A program made the translations under genes and the position numbers. Below, piece by piece: positions 1 through 15,000 of a DNA stretch of 64,000 nt. Origin of the DNA: Ptiloglossa arizonensis (lineage: Eukaryota; Arthropoda; Insecta; Hymenoptera; Colletidae); contig NW_027478398.1 of assembly GCF_051014685.1 (NCBI RefSeq), positions 248,001 through 312,000 on the forward strand. Reading direction: 5' to 3'. Each line of letters starts with the position of its first letter. The stretch's first letter is position 1. Below the pieces are notes generated by a model. The model searched no databases, was not told the origin of the DNA, and worked only from the letters and a program-made list of their open reading frames with translations.

Positions 1-885
1 AGACATGCGAAAATTTTTAGTGGTTTCTCAACGATTCCTAACTTCAAAACTCCCATACACCTCGCGAACGGATTGGCGAACTCGAGAAATTCCTGTTGCA
101 TCTGAAAGTAGAAACTCGCCCGATTACAATGGTGTGTGTACATTTCCCCTAGGCCATTCAGTTATTGGTTTCGAGTGTCAGACCTGCGAAAATTTTGATG
201 GTTTCTCAACCATTCCTTAACTTCAAACTCCCATATCTCGCGAACGGATTGACGAACTCGAGAAATTCCGGTTGCATCTGTAGTAGAAACTCGCCCGACT
301 ACAACGGTGTTTGTACTTTTCCCCTAGGCCATTCCAGTTATTGGTTCGAGTTTCAGACTTGCGAAAATCTTGATGGGTTTCTCAACCATTCCTTAACTTC
401 AAACTCCCACTATCTCGCGAACGGATTGGCGAACTCGAGAATTTCCGATTGCATCTGGAAGTGGAAACTCGCCCGATTACAGAGCTATGTGTATTTTTAC
501 GCTAGGCCTTTGTAGTTATTGGTTTCGAGTATCACACTTGCGAAAATTTTGATGGTTTCTCAACCACTCCTTAACTCAAACTCCCATATCTCGGGAACGG
601 AATGACGAACTCGAGAAATTCCTGTTGCAGTCTGAAGTAGAAACATGCCCGATTACAAAGGTATGTGTATTTTTCCCCTAGGCCATTGTAGTTATTGGTT
701 TCGCGTATCAGACTTGCGAAAATTTTGATGGTTTCTCAACCGTTCCTTAACTTCAAACTCCCATATCTCGCGAACAGATTGACGAACTCGAGAAATTCCT
801 GTTCCGTCTGAAAGCAGAAACTCGCCCGATTACAACGGTATGTGTATTTTTCCCCTAGGCCATTGTAGTTATTGGTTTCGCGTAT

Positions 886-3800
886 CAGACATGCGAAAAT
901 TTTTATGGTTTCTCAACGATTCCTTAACTTCAAACTCCCATACCTCGCGAACGGATTGGCGAACTCGAGAAATTCCTGTTGCATCTGAAAGTAGAAACTC
1001 GCCCGATTACAATGGTGTGTGTACTTTTCCCCTAGGCCATTCCAGTTATTGGTTTCGAGTGTCAGACCTGCGAAAATTTTGATGGTTTCTCAACCATTCC
1101 TTAACTTCAAACTCCCATATCTCGCGAACGGATTGACGAACTCGAGAAATTCCTGTTGCATCTGAAACAGAAACTCGTCCGATTAGAATGGTATGTGAAT
1201 TTTTGCCCTAGGCCGTAGTAGTTATTGGTTTCGAGTATCAGACTTGCGAAAATTTTGATGGTTTCTCAACGATTCCTTACCTTCAAACTCCCATACCTCG
1301 CGAACGGATTGGCGAACTCGAGAAATTCCTGTTGCATCTGAAAGTAGAAACTCGCCCGATTACAATGGTGTGTGTACTTTTCCCCTAGGCCATTCCAGTT
1401 ATTGGTTTCGAGTATCAGACTTGCGAAAATTTTGATGGTTTCTCAACCACTCCTTAACTTCAAACTCCCATATCTCGCGAACGGATTGACGAACTCGAGA
1501 AATTCCTGTTGCATCTGAAAGTAGAAACATCCCCGATTACAAAGGTATGTGTATTTTTCCCCTAGGCCATTGTAGTTACTGGTTTCGCGTATCAGACTTG
1601 CGAAAATTTTGATGGTTTCTCAAGCATTCCTTAACTTCAAACCCCCATATCTCGCGAACGGATTGACGAACTCGAGAAGTTCCTGTTGCATCTGAAACAG
1701 AAACTCGTCCGATTACAATGGTATGTGTATTTTTGCTCTAGGCCGTAGTAGTTATTGGTTTCGCGTATCAGACTTGCGAAAATTTTGATGGTTTCTCAAC
1801 CACTCCTTAACTTCAAACTCCCATATCTCGCTTACGGATTGACGAACTCGAGAAATTCCTGTTGCATCTGAAAGTAGAAACATGCCCGATTACAAAGGTA
1901 TGTGTATTTTTCACCTAGGCCATTGTAGTTATTGCTTTCGCGTATCAGACTTGCGAAAATTTTGATGGTTTCTCAAGCATTCCTTAACTTCAAACCCTCA
2001 TATCTCGCGAACGGATTGACGAACTCGAGAAATTCCTGTTGCATCTGAAACAGAAACTCGTGCGATTACAATGGCATGTGTATTTTTGCCCTAGGCCTTT
2101 GTAGTTATTTGTTTCGAGTATCAGACTTGCGAAAATTTTGTTGGTTTCTCAACCATTCCTTAACTTCAAACTCCCATATCTCGCGAACGGAATGACGAAC
2201 TCGAGAAATTCCTGTTGCATCTGAAAGTAGAAACTCGCCCCATTACAATGGTCTGTGTACTTTTCCCCTAGGCCATTCCAGTTATTGGTTTCGAGTATCA
2301 GACCAGCGAAAATTTTGATGGTTTCTCAACCATTCCTTAACTTCAAACTCCCATATCTCGCGAACGGATTGACCAACTCGAGAAATTCCTGTTGCATCTG
2401 AAACAGAAAATCGTCCGATTACAATGGTGTGTGTACTTTTCCCCTAGGCCATTCCAGTTATTGGTTTCGAGTGTCAGACCTGCGAAAATTTTGATGGTTT
2501 CTCAACCATTCCTTAACTTCAAACTCCCATATCTCGCGAACGGATTGACGAACTCGAGAAATTCCTGTTGCATCTGAAAGTAGAAACATCCCCGATTACA
2601 AAGGTATGTGTATTTTTCCCCTAGGCCATTGTAGTTACTGGTTTCGCGTATCAGACTTGCGAAAATTTTGATGGTTTCTCAAGCATTCCTTAACTTCAAA
2701 CCCCCATATCTCGCGAACGGATTGACGAACTCGAGAAGTTCCTGTTGCATCTGAAACAGAAACTCGTCCGATTACAATGGTATGTGTATTTTTGCTCTAG
2801 GCCGTAGTAGTTATTGGTTTCGCGTATCAGACTTGCGAAAATTTTGATGGTTTCTCAACCACTCCTTAACTTCAAACTCCCATATCTCGCGAACGGATTG
2901 ACGAACTCGAGAAATTCCTGTTGCATCTGAAAGTAGAAACATGCCCGATTACAAAGGTATGTGTATTTTTCACCTAGGCCATTGTAGTTATTGCTTTCGC
3001 GTATCAGACTTGCGAAAATTTTGATGGTTTCTCAAGCATTCCTTAACTTCAAACCCTCATATCTCGCGAACGGATTGACGAACTCGAGAAATTCCTGTTG
3101 CATCTGAAACAGAAACTCGTGCGATTACAATGGCATGTGTATTTTTGCCCTAGGCCTTTGTAGTTATTTGTTTCGAGTATCAGACTTGCGAAAATTTTGT
3201 TGGTTTCTCAACCATTCCTTAACTTCAAACTCCCATATCTCGCGAACGGAATGACGAACTCGAGAAATTCCTGTTGCATCTGAAAGTAGAAACTCGCCCG
3301 ATTACAATGGTCTGTGTACTTTTCCCCTAGGCCATTCCAGTTATTGGTTTCGAGTATCAGACTTGCGAAAATTGTGATGGTTTCTCAACCACTCCTTAAC
3401 TTCAAACTCCCATACCTCGCGAACGGATTGGCGAACTCGAGAAATTCCTGTTGCATCTGAAACAGAAACTCGTCCGATTACAATGGTATGTGAATTTTTG
3501 CCCTAGGCCGTAGTAGTTATTGGTTTCGAGTATCAGACGTGCGAAAATTTTGTTGGTTTCTCAACCATTCCTTAACTTCAAACTCCCATATCTCGCGAAT
3601 GGAATGACGAACTCGAGAAATTCCTATTGCATCCGAAAGTAGAAACTCGCCCGATTACAATGGTGTGTGTACTTTTCCCCTAGGCCATTCCAGTTATTGG
3701 TTTCGAGTATCAGACTTGCGAAAATTTTGATGGTTTCTCAAGCATTCCTTAACTTCAAACCCCCATATCTCGCGAACGGATTGACGAACTCGAAAAATTC

Positions 3801-5826
3801 CTGTTGCATCTGAAACAGAAACTCGTCCGATTACAATGGTATGTGTATTTTTGCCCTAGGCCTTTGTAGTTATTTGTTTCGAGTATCAGACTTGCGAAAA
3901 TTTTGTTGGTTTCTCAACCATTCCTTAACTTCAAACTCCAATATCTCGCGAACGGAATGACGAACTCGAGAAATTCCTGTTGCATCTGAAAGTAGAAACT
4001 CGCCCGATTACAATGGTCTGTGTACTTTTCCCCTAGGCCATTCCAGTTATTGGTTTCGAGTATCAGACTTGCGAAAATTTTGATGGTTTCTCAACCACTC
4101 CTTAATTTCAAACTCCCATATCTCGCGAACGGATTGACGAACTCGAGAAATTCCTGTTGCATCTGAAACAGAAACTCGTCCGATTACAATGGCATGTGTA
4201 TTTTTGCCCTAGGCCTTTGTAGTTATTTGTTTCGAGTATCAGACTTGCGAAAATTTTGTTGGTTTCTCAACCATTCCTTAACTTCAAACTCCCATATCTC
4301 GCGAACGGAATGACGAACTCGAGAAATTCCTGTTGCATCTGAAACAGAAACTCGTCCGATTACAATGGTATGTGAATTTTTGCCCTAGGCCGTAGTAGTT
4401 ATTGGTTTCGAGTATCAGACGTGCGAAAATTTTGTTGGTTTCACAACCATTCCTTAACTTCAAACTCCCATATCTCGCGAACGGAATGACGAACTCGAGA
4501 AATGCCTGTTGCATCTGAAAGTAGAAACTCGCCCGATTACAATGGTGTGTGTACTTTTCCCCTAGGCCATTCCAGTTATTGGTTTCGAGTATCAGACTTG
4601 CGAAAATTTTGATGGTTTCTCAACCACTCCTTAACTTCAAACTCCCATATCTCGCGAACGGATTGACGAACTCGAGAAATTCCTGTTGCATCTGAAAGTA
4701 GAAACATGCCCGATTACAAAGGTATGTGTATTTTTCACCTAGGCCATTGTAGTTATTGGTTTCGCGTATCAGACTTGCGAAAATTTTGATGGTTTCTCAA
4801 GCATTCCTTAACTTCAAACCCTCATATCTCGCGAACGGATTGACGAACTCGAGAAATTCCTGTTGAATCTGAAACAGAAACTCGTCCGATTACAATGGCA
4901 TGTGTATTTTTGCCCTAGGCCTTTGTAGTTATTTGTTTCGAGTATCAGACTTGCGAAAATTTTGTTGGTTTCTCAACCATTCCTTAACTTCAAATTCCCA
5001 TATCTCGCGAACGGATTAACGAACTCGAGAAATTCCTATTGCATCTGAAAGTAGAAACTCGCCCCATTACAACGGTGTGTGTACTTTTCCCCTAGGCCAT
5101 TCCAGTTATTGGTTTCGAGTAACAGACTTGCGAAAATTTTGATGGTTTCTCAACCATTCCTTACATTCATACACCCATATCTCGCGAACGGCTGACGAAC
5201 TCGAGAAATTCCCGTTGCATCTGAAACCAGAAACTCGTCCGATTACAAAGGTATGTGTATTTTTGCCCTAGGCCATTGTAGTTATTGGTTTCGAGTATCA
5301 GACTTGCGAAAATTTTGATGGTTTCTCAACCATTCCTTAACTTCAAACTCCCATATCTCGCGAACGGATTGACGAACTCGAGGAATTCCTGTTGCATCTG
5401 AAACAGAAACTCGTCCGATTACAATGGTATGTGAGTTTTTGCCCTGGGCCGTAGTAGTTATTGGTTTCGAGTATCTGACTTGCGAAAATTTTGTTGGTTT
5501 CTCAACCATTCCTTAACTTCAAACTCCCATATGTCGCGAACGGCAGACGAACACGAGAAATTCCCGTTGCATCTGAAAGCAGAATCTCGACCGATTACAA
5601 TGGTATGTGTATTTTTCCCCTAGGCCATTGTAGTTATTGGTTTCGAGTATCAGACTTGCGAAAATTTTGACGGTTTCTCAACCATTCCTGAACTTCAAAC
5701 TCCCATATCTCGCGAACGGATTGACGAACTCGAGAAATTCCTGTTGAATCTGAAACAGAAACTCGTCCGATTACAATGGCATGTGTATTTTTGCCCTAGG
5801 CCTTTGTAGTTATTTGTTTCGAGTAT
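886..5826 (+). repeat. Satellite A higher-order repeat, copy 1 (4,941 bp, 28 monomers)
   Basis: The first of two directly adjacent blocks with an exact offset of 4,941 bp. Private variants recur at that distance: the ATGCGAAAATTTTTATGG variant at 891 and 5832, the GCTTACGG variant near 1830 and 6774, and the monomer lacking several bases (GAACGGCTGACGAAC) near 5187 and 10128. By eye the two copies are almost identical; one difference seen is ACAATGG near 2775 versus ACAACGG near 7716. Within the block a six-monomer segment is itself duplicated at an offset of about 1,059 bp (ACATCCCC variants at 1527 and 2586). Confidence 0.93.
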
Positions 5827-8800
5827 CAGACATGCGAAAATTTTTATGGTTTCTCAACGATTCCTTAACTTCAAACTCCCATACCTCGCGAACGGATTGG
5901 CGAACTCGAGAAATTCCTGTTGCATCTGAAAGTAGAAACTCGCCCGATTACAATGGTGTGTGTACTTTTCCCCTAGGCCATTCCAGTTATTGGTTTCGAG
6001 TGTCAGACCTGCGAAAATTTTGATGGTTTCTCAACCATTCCTTAACTTCAAACTCCCATATCTCGCGAACGGATTGACGAACTCGAGAAATTCCTGTTGC
6101 ATCTGAAACAGAAACTCGTCCGATTAGAATGGTATGTGAATTTTTGCCCTAGGCCGTAGTAGTTATTGGTTTCGAGTATCAGACTTGCGAAAATTTTGAT
6201 GGTTTCTCAACGATTCCTTACCTTCAAACTCCCATACCTCGCGAACGGATTGGCGAACTCGAGAAATTCCTGTTGCATCTGAAAGTAGAAACTCGCCCGA
6301 TTACAATGGTGTGTGTACTTTTCCCCTAGGCCATTCCAGTTATTGGTTTCGAGTATCAGACTTGCGAAAATTTTGATGGTTTCTCAACCACTCCTTAACT
6401 TCAAACTCCCATATCTCGCGAACGGATTGACGAACTCGAGAAATTCCTGTTGCATCTGAAAGTAGAAACATCCCCGATTACAAAGGTATGTGTATTTTTC
6501 CCCTAGGCCATTGTAGTTACTGGTTTCGCGTATCAGACTTGCGAAAATTTTGATGGTTTCTCAAGCATTCCTTAACTTCAAACCCCCATATCTCGCGAAC
6601 GGATTGACGAACTCGAGAAGTTCCTGTTGCATCTGAAACAGAAACTCGTCCGATTACAATGGTATGTGTATTTTTGCTCTAGGCCGTAGTAGTTATTGGT
6701 TTCGCGTATCAGACTTGCGAAAATTTTGATGGTTTCTCAACCACTCCTTAACTTCAAACTCCCATATCTCGCTTACGGATTGACGAACTCGAGAAATTCC
6801 TGTTGCATCTGAAAGTAGAAACATGCCCGATTACAAAGGTATGTGTATTTTTCACCTAGGCCATTGTAGTTATTGCTTTCGCGTATCAGACTTGCGAAAA
6901 TTTTGATGGTTTCTCAAGCATTCCTTAACTTCAAACCCTCATATCTCGCGAACGGATTGACGAACTCGAGAAATTCCTGTTGCATCTGAAACAGAAACTC
7001 GTGCGATTACAATGGCATGTGTATTTTTGCCCTAGGCCTTTGTAGTTATTTGTTTCGAGTATCAGACTTGCGAAAATTTTGTTGGTTTCTCAACCATTCC
7101 TTAACTTCAAACTCCCATATCTCGCGAACGGAATGACGAACTCGAGAAATTCCTGTTGCATCTGAAAGTAGAAACTCGCCCCATTACAATGGTCTGTGTA
7201 CTTTTCCCCTAGGCCATTCCAGTTATTGGTTTCGAGTATCAGACCAGCGAAAATTTTGATGGTTTCTCAACCATTCCTTAACTTCAAACTCCCATATCTC
7301 GCGAACGGATTGACCAACTCGAGAAATTCCTGTTGCATCTGAAACAGAAAATCGTCCGATTACAATGGTGTGTGTACTTTTCCCCTAGGCCATTCCAGTT
7401 ATTGGTTTCGAGTGTCAGACCTGCGAAAATTTTGATGGTTTCTCAACCATTCCTTAACTTCAAACTCCCATATCTCGCGAACGGATTGACGAACTCGAGA
7501 AATTCCTGTTGCATCTGAAAGTAGAAACATCCCCGATTACAAAGGTATGTGTATTTTTCCCCTAGGCCATTGTAGTTACTGGTTTCGCGTATCAGACTTG
7601 CGAAAATTTTGATGGTTTCTCAAGCATTCCTTAACTTCAAACCCCCATATCTCGCGAACGGATTGACGAACTCGAGAAGTTCCTGTTGCATCTGAAACAG
7701 AAACTCGTCCGATTACAACGGTATGTGTATTTTTGCTCTAGGCCGTAGTAGTTATTGGTTTCGCGTATCAGACTTGCGAAAATTTTGATGGTTTCTCAAC
7801 CACTCCTTAACTTCAAACTCCCATATCTCGCGAACGGATTGACGAACTCGAGAAATTCCTGTTGCATCTGAAAGTAGAAACATGCCCGATTACAAAGGTA
7901 TGTGTATTTTTCACCTAGGCCATTGTAGTTATTGCTTTCGCGTATCAGACTTGCGAAAATTTTGATGGTTTCTCAAGCATTCCTTAACTTCAAACCCTCA
8001 TATCTCGCGAACGGATTGACGAACTCGAGAAATTCCTGTTGCATCTGAAACAGAAACTCGTGCGATTACAATGGCATGTGTATTTTTGCCCTAGGCCTTT
8101 GTAGTTATTTGTTTCGAGTATCAGACTTGCGAAAATTTTGTTGGTTTCTCAACCATTCCTTAACTTCAAACTCCCATATCTCGCGAACGGAATGACGAAC
8201 TCGAGAAATTCCTGTTGCATCTGAAAGTAGAAACTCGCCCGATTACAATGGTCTGTGTACTTTTCCCCTAGGCCATTCCAGTTATTGGTTTCGAGTATCA
8301 GACTTGCGAAAATTGTGATGGTTTCTCAACCACTCCTTAACTTCAAACTCCCATACCTCGCGAACGGATTGGCGAACTCGAGAAATTCCTGTTGCATCTG
8401 AAACAGAAACTCGTCCGATTACAATGGTATGTGAATTTTTGCCCTAGGCCGTAGTAGTTATTGGTTTCGAGTATCAGACGTGCGAAAATTTTGTTGGTTT
8501 CTCAACCATTCCTTAACTTCAAACTCCCATATCTCGCGAATGGAATGACGAACTCGAGAAATTCCTATTGCATCCGAAAGTAGAAACTCGCCCGATTACA
8601 ATGGTGTGTGTACTTTTCCCCTAGGCCATTCCAGTTATTGGTTTCGAGTATCAGACTTGCGAAAATTTTGATGGTTTCTCAAGCATTCCTTAACTTCAAA
8701 CCCCCATATCTCGCGAACGGATTGACGAACTCGAAAAATTCCTGTTGCATCTGAAACAGAAACTCGTCCGATTACAATGGTATGTGTATTTTTGCCCTAG

Positions 8801-10767
8801 GCCTTTGTAGTTATTTGTTTCGAGTATCAGACTTGCGAAAATTTTGTTGGTTTCTCAACCATTCCTTAACTTCAAACTCCAATATCTCGCGAACGGAATG
8901 ACGAACTCGAGAAATTCCTGTTGCATCTGAAAGTAGAAACTCGCCCGATTACAATGGTCTGTGTACTTTTCCCCTAGGCCATTCCAGTTATTGGTTTCGA
9001 GTATCAGACTTGCGAAAATTTTGATGGTTTCTCAACCACTCCTTAATTTCAAACTCCCATATCTCGCGAACGGATTGACGAACTCGAGAAATTCCTGTTG
9101 CATCTGAAACAGAAACTCGTCCGATTACAATGGCATGTGTATTTTTGCCCTAGGCCTTTGTAGTTATTTGTTTCGAGTATCAGACTTGCGAAAATTTTGT
9201 TGGTTTCTCAACCATTCCTTAACTTCAAACTCCCATATCTCGCGAACGGAATGACGAACTCGAGAAATTCCTGTTGCATCTGAAACAGAAACTCGTCCGA
9301 TTACAATGGTATGTGAATTTTTGCCCTAGGCCGTAGTAGTTATTGGTTTCGAGTATCAGACGTGCGAAAATTTTGTTGGTTTCACAACCATTCCTTAACT
9401 TCAAACTCCCATATCTCGCGAACGGAATGACGAACTCGAGAAATGCCTGTTGCATCTGAAAGTAGAAACTCGCCCGATTACAATGGTGTGTGTACTTTTC
9501 CCCTAGGCCATTCCAGTTATTGGTTTCGAGTATCAGACTTGCGAAAATTTTGATGGTTTCTCAACCACTCCTTAACTTCAAACTCCCATATCTCGCGAAC
9601 GGATTGACGAACTCGAGAAATTCCTGTTGCATCTGAAAGTAGAAACATGCCCGATTACAAAGGTATGTGTATTTTTCACCTAGGCCATTGTAGTTATTGG
9701 TTTCGCGTATCAGACTTGCGAAAATTTTGATGGTTTCTCAAGCATTCCTTAACTTCAAACCCTCATATCTCGCGAACGGATTGACGAACTCGAGAAATTC
9801 CTGTTGAATCTGAAACAGAAACTCGTCCGATTACAATGGCATGTGTATTTTTGCCCTAGGCCTTTGTAGTTATTTGTTTCGAGTATCAGACTTGCGAAAA
9901 TTTTGTTGGTTTCTCAACCATTCCTTAACTTCAAATTCCCATATCTCGCGAACGGATTAACGAACTCGAGAAATTCCTATTGCATCTGAAAGTAGAAACT
10001 CGCCCCATTACAACGGTGTGTGTACTTTTCCCCTAGGCCATTCCAGTTATTGGTTTCGAGTAACAGACTTGCGAAAATTTTGATGGTTTCTCAACCATTC
10101 CTTACATTCATACACCCATATCTCGCGAACGGCTGACGAACTCGAGAAATTCCCGTTGCATCTGAAACCAGAAACTCGTCCGATTACAAAGGTATGTGTA
10201 TTTTTGCCCTAGGCCATTGTAGTTATTGGTTTCGAGTATCAGACTTGCGAAAATTTTGATGGTTTCTCAACCATTCCTTAACTTCAAACTCCCATATCTC
10301 GCGAACGGATTGACGAACTCGAGGAATTCCTGTTGCATCTGAAACAGAAACTCGTCCGATTACAATGGTATGTGAGTTTTTGCCCTGGGCCGTAGTAGTT
10401 ATTGGTTTCGAGTATCTGACTTGCGAAAATTTTGTTGGTTTCTCAACCATTCCTTAACTTCAAACTCCCATATGTCGCGAACGGCAGACGAACACGAGAA
10501 ATTCCCGTTGCATCTGAAAGCAGAATCTCGACCGATTACAATGGTATGTGTATTTTTCCCCTAGGCCATTGTAGTTATTGGTTTCGAGTATCAGACTTGC
10601 GAAAATTTTGACGGTTTCTCAACCATTCCTGAACTTCAAACTCCCATATCTCGCGAACGGATTGACGAACTCGAGAAATTCCTGTTGAATCTGAAACAGA
10701 AACTCGTCCGATTACAATGGCATGTGTATTTTTGCCCTAGGCCTTTGTAGTTATTTGTTTCGAGTAT
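5827..10767 (+). repeat. Satellite A higher-order repeat, copy 2 (4,941 bp)
   Basis: Second tandem copy of the 28-monomer block, directly abutting copy 1. The variant order matches copy 1 throughout. The match ends near 10770, where ATCAGAATTGCG replaces the ATCAGACATGCG found at the starts of copies 1 and 2. Near-identity with copy 1 points to a recent unequal exchange or segmental duplication. Confidence 0.93.
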
Positions 10768-12449
10768 CAGAATTGCGAAAATTTTGATGGTTTCTCAACC
10801 ATTCCTTAACTTCAAATTCCCATATCTCGCGAACGGATTGACGAACTCTAGAAATTCCTGTTGCATCTGAAAGTAGAAACTCGCCCGATTACAAAGGTAT
10901 GTGTATTTTTCCCCTAGGCCATAGTAGTTATTGGTTTCGAGTATCAGACTTGCGGAAATTGTGATGGTTTCTCAACCATTCCTTAACTTCAAACACCCAT
11001 ATCTCGCGAACGGATTGACGAACTCGAGAAATTCCTGTTGCATCTGAAAGTAGAAACTCGCCCCATTACAACGGTGTGTGTACTTTTCCCCTAGGCCATT
11101 CCAGTTATTGGTTTCGAGTAACAGACTTGCGAAAATTTTGATGGTTTCTCAACCATTCCTTAACTTCAAACTCCCATATCTCGCGAACGGATTAACGAAC
11201 TCGAGAAATTCCTGTTGCATCGGAAACCAGAAACTCGTCCGATTACAACGGTATGTGTACTTTTCCCCTGGCCCATTACAGTTATTGGTTTCGAGTATCA
11301 GACTTGCGAAAATTTTTATGGTTTCTCAACCATTCCTTAACTTCAAACTCCCATATCTCGCGAACGGATTGACGAACTCGAGAAATTCCTGTTGCATCTG
11401 AAAGTAGGAACTCGCCCCATTACAACGGTGTGTGTACTTTTCCCCTAGGCCATTCCAGATATTGATATCGAGTAACGGACTTGCGAAAATTTTGATGGTT
11501 TATCAACCATTCCTTAACTTCAAACTCCCATATCTCGCGAACGGATTAACGAACTCGAGAAATTCCTATTGCATCTGAAAGTAGAAACTCGCCCCATTAC
11601 AACGGTGTGTGTACTTTTCCCCAAGGCCATTCCAGTTATTCGTTTCTAGCATCAGAATTGCGAAAATTTTGATGGTTTCGCAACCATTCCTTAACTTCAA
11701 ACTGCCATATCTCGCGAACGGATTGACGAACTCTAGAAATTCCCGTAGCATCTGAAAGCAGAAACTCGACCGATTACAATGGTATGTGTATTTTACCCCT
11801 AGGCCATTGTAGTTATTGGTTTCGAGTATCAGACTTGCGAAAATTTTGACGGTTTCTCAACCATTCCTGAATTTCAAACTCCCATATCTCGCGAACGGAT
11901 TGACGAACGCGAGAAATTCCTGTTGCTTCTGAAAGCAGAAACTCGCCCGATTACAAAGGTATGTGTATTTTTCCCCTAGGCCATTCCAGTTATTCGTTTC
12001 TAGCATCAGAATTGCGAAAATTTTGATGGTTTCTCAACCATTCCTTAACTTCAAACTCCCATATCTCGCGAACGGATTGACGAACTCTAGAAATTCCTGT
12101 TGCAACTGAAAGTAGAAACTCGCCCGATTACAAAGGTATGTGTATTTTTCCCCTAGGCCATAGTAGTTATTGGTTTCGAGTATCAGACTTGCGGAAATTG
12201 TGATGGTTTCTCAACCATTCCTTAACTTCAAACTCCCATATCTCGCGAACGGATTGACGAACTCGAGAAATTCCTCTTGCATCAGAAAGTAGAAACTCGC
12301 CCCATTACAACGGTGTGTGTACTTTTCCCCTAGGCCATTGCAGTTATTCGTTTCTAGCATCAGAATTGCGAAAATTTTGATGGTTTCTCAACTATTCCTT
12401 AACTTCAAACTCCCATATCTCGCGAACGGATTGACGAACTCGAGGAATT

Positions 12450-15000
12450 CCTGTTGCATCTGAAAGTAGAAACATCCCCGATTACAAAGGTATGTGTATT
12501 TTTCCCCTAGGCCATTGTAGTTACTGGTTTCGCGTATCAGACTTGCGAAAATTTTGATGGTTTCTCAAGCATTCCTTAACTTCAAACCCCCATATCTCGC
12601 GAACGGATTGACGAACTCGAGAAGTTCCTGTTGCATCTGAAACAGAAACTCGTCCGATTACAATGGTATGTGTATTTTTGCTCTAGGCCGTAGTAGTTAT
12701 TGGTTTCGCGTATCAGACTTGCGAAAATTTTGATGGTTTCTCAACCACTCCTTAACTTCAAACTCCCATATCTCGCTTACGGATTGACGAACTCGAGAAA
12801 TTCCTGTTGCATCTGAAAGTAGAAACATGCCCGATTACAAAGGTATGTGTATTTTTCACCTAGGCCATTGTAGTTATTGCTTTCGCGTATCAGACTTGCG
12901 AAAATTTTGATGGTTTCTCAAGCATTCCTTAACTTCAAACCCTCATATCTCGCGAACGGATTGACGAACTCGAGAAATTCCTGTTGCATCTGAAACAGAA
13001 ACTCGTGCGATTACAATGGCATGTGTATTTTTGCCCTAGGCCTTTGTAGTTATTTGTTTCGAGTATCAGACTTGCGAAAATTTTGTTGGTTTCTCAACCA
13101 TTCCTTAACTTCAAACTCCCATATCTCGCGAACGGAATGACGAACTCGAGAAATTCCTGTTGCATCTGAAAGTAGAAACTCGCCCGATTACAATGGTCTG
13201 TGTACTTTTCCCCTAGGCCATTCCAGTTATTGGTTTCGAGTATCAGACTTGCGAAAATTGTGATGGTTTCTCAAGCATTCCTTAACTTCAAACCCCCATA
13301 TCTCGCGAACGGATTGACGAACTCGAAAAATTCCTGTTGCATCTGAAACAGAAACTCGTCCGATTACAATGGTATGTGTATTTTTGCCCTAGGCCTTTGT
13401 AGTTATTTGTTTCGAGTATCAGACTTGCGAAAATTTTGTTGGTTTCTCAACCATTCCTTAACTTCAAACTCCAATATCTCGCGAACGGAATGACGAACTC
13501 GAGAAATTCCTATTGCATCTGAAAGTAGAAACTCGCCCGATTACAATGGTCTGTGTACTTTTCCCCTAGGCCACTCCAGTTATTGGTTTCGAGTATCAGA
13601 CTTGCGAAAATTTTGATGGTTTCTCAACCACTCCTTAATTTCAAACTCCCATATCTCGCGAACGGATTGACGAACTCGAGAAATTCCTGTTGCATCTGAA
13701 ACAGAAACTCGTCCGATTACAATGGCATGTGTATTTTTGCCCTAGGCCTTTGTAGTTATTTGTTTCGAGTATCAGACTTGCGAAAATTTTGTTGGTTTCT
13801 CAACCATTCCTTAACTTCAAACTCCCATATCTCGCGAACGGAATGACGAACTCGAGAAATTCCTGTTGCATCTGAAAGTAGAAACTCGCCCGATTACAAT
13901 GGTCTGTGTACTTTTCCCCTAGGCCATTCCAGTTATTGGTTTCGAGTATCAGACCAGCGAAAATTTTGATGGTTTCTCAACCATTCCTTAACTTCAAACT
14001 CCCATATCTCGCGAACGGATTGACGAACTCGAGAAATTCCTGTTGCATCTGAAACAGAAACTCGTCCGATTACAATGGTATGTGAATTTTTGCCCTAGGC
14101 CGTAGTAGTTATTGGTTTCGAGTATCAGACGTGCGAAAATTTTGTTGGTTTCACAACCATTCCTTAACTTCAAACTCCCATATCTCGCGAACGGAATGAC
14201 GAACTCGAGAAATGCCTGTTGCATCTGAAAGTAGAAACTCGCCCGATTACAATGGTGTGTGTACTTTTCCCCTAGGCCATTCCAGTTATTGGTTTCGAGT
14301 ATCAGACTTGCGAAAATTTTGATGGTTCCTCAACCACTCCTTAACTTCAAACTCCAATATCTCGCGAACGGATTGACGAACTCGAGAAATTCCTGTTGCA
14401 TCTGAAAGTAGAAACATGCCCGATTACAAAGGTATGTGTATTTTTCACCTAGGCCATTGTAGTTATTGGTTTCGCGTATCAGACTTGCGAAAATTTTGAT
14501 GGTTTCTCAAGCATTCCTTAACTTCAAACCCTCATATCTCGCGAACGGATTGACGAACTCGAGAAATTCCTGTTGAATCTGAAACAGAAACTCGTCCGAT
14601 TACAATGGCATGTGTATTTTTGCCCTAGGCCTTTGTAGTTATTTGTTTCGAGTATCAGACTTGCGAAAATTTTGTTGGTTTCTCAACCATTCCTTAACTT
14701 CAAATTCCCATATCTCGCGAACGGATTAACGAACTCGAGAAATTCCTATTGCATCTGAAAGTAGAAACTCGCCCCATTACAACGGTGTGTGTACTTTTCC
14801 CCTAGGCCATTCCAGTTATTGGTTTCGAGTAACAGACTTGCGAAAATTTTGATGGTTTCTCAACCATTCCTTACATTCATACACCCATATCTCGCGAACG
14901 GCTGACGAACTCGAGAAATTCCTGTTGCATCTGAAACCAGAAACTCGTCCGATTACAAAGGTATGTGTATTTTTGCCCTAGGCCATTGTAGTTATTGGTT
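12450..15000 (+). repeat. Partial, rearranged third copy of the satellite A higher-order repeat
   Basis: Starts near 12450-12470 with the ACATCCCC and GCTTACGG variants that match 6468-6774 at an offset of about 6,004 bp. By 13994 the match is to 9225 at an offset of 4,769 bp, so about seven monomers are missing inside relative to the complete block. The stretch 15000-15470 then matches 11110-11580 instead (CGGAAACCAG variants at 15108 and 11221, offset 3,887 bp, 22 monomers), so this segment is a mosaic. Confidence 0.75.
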
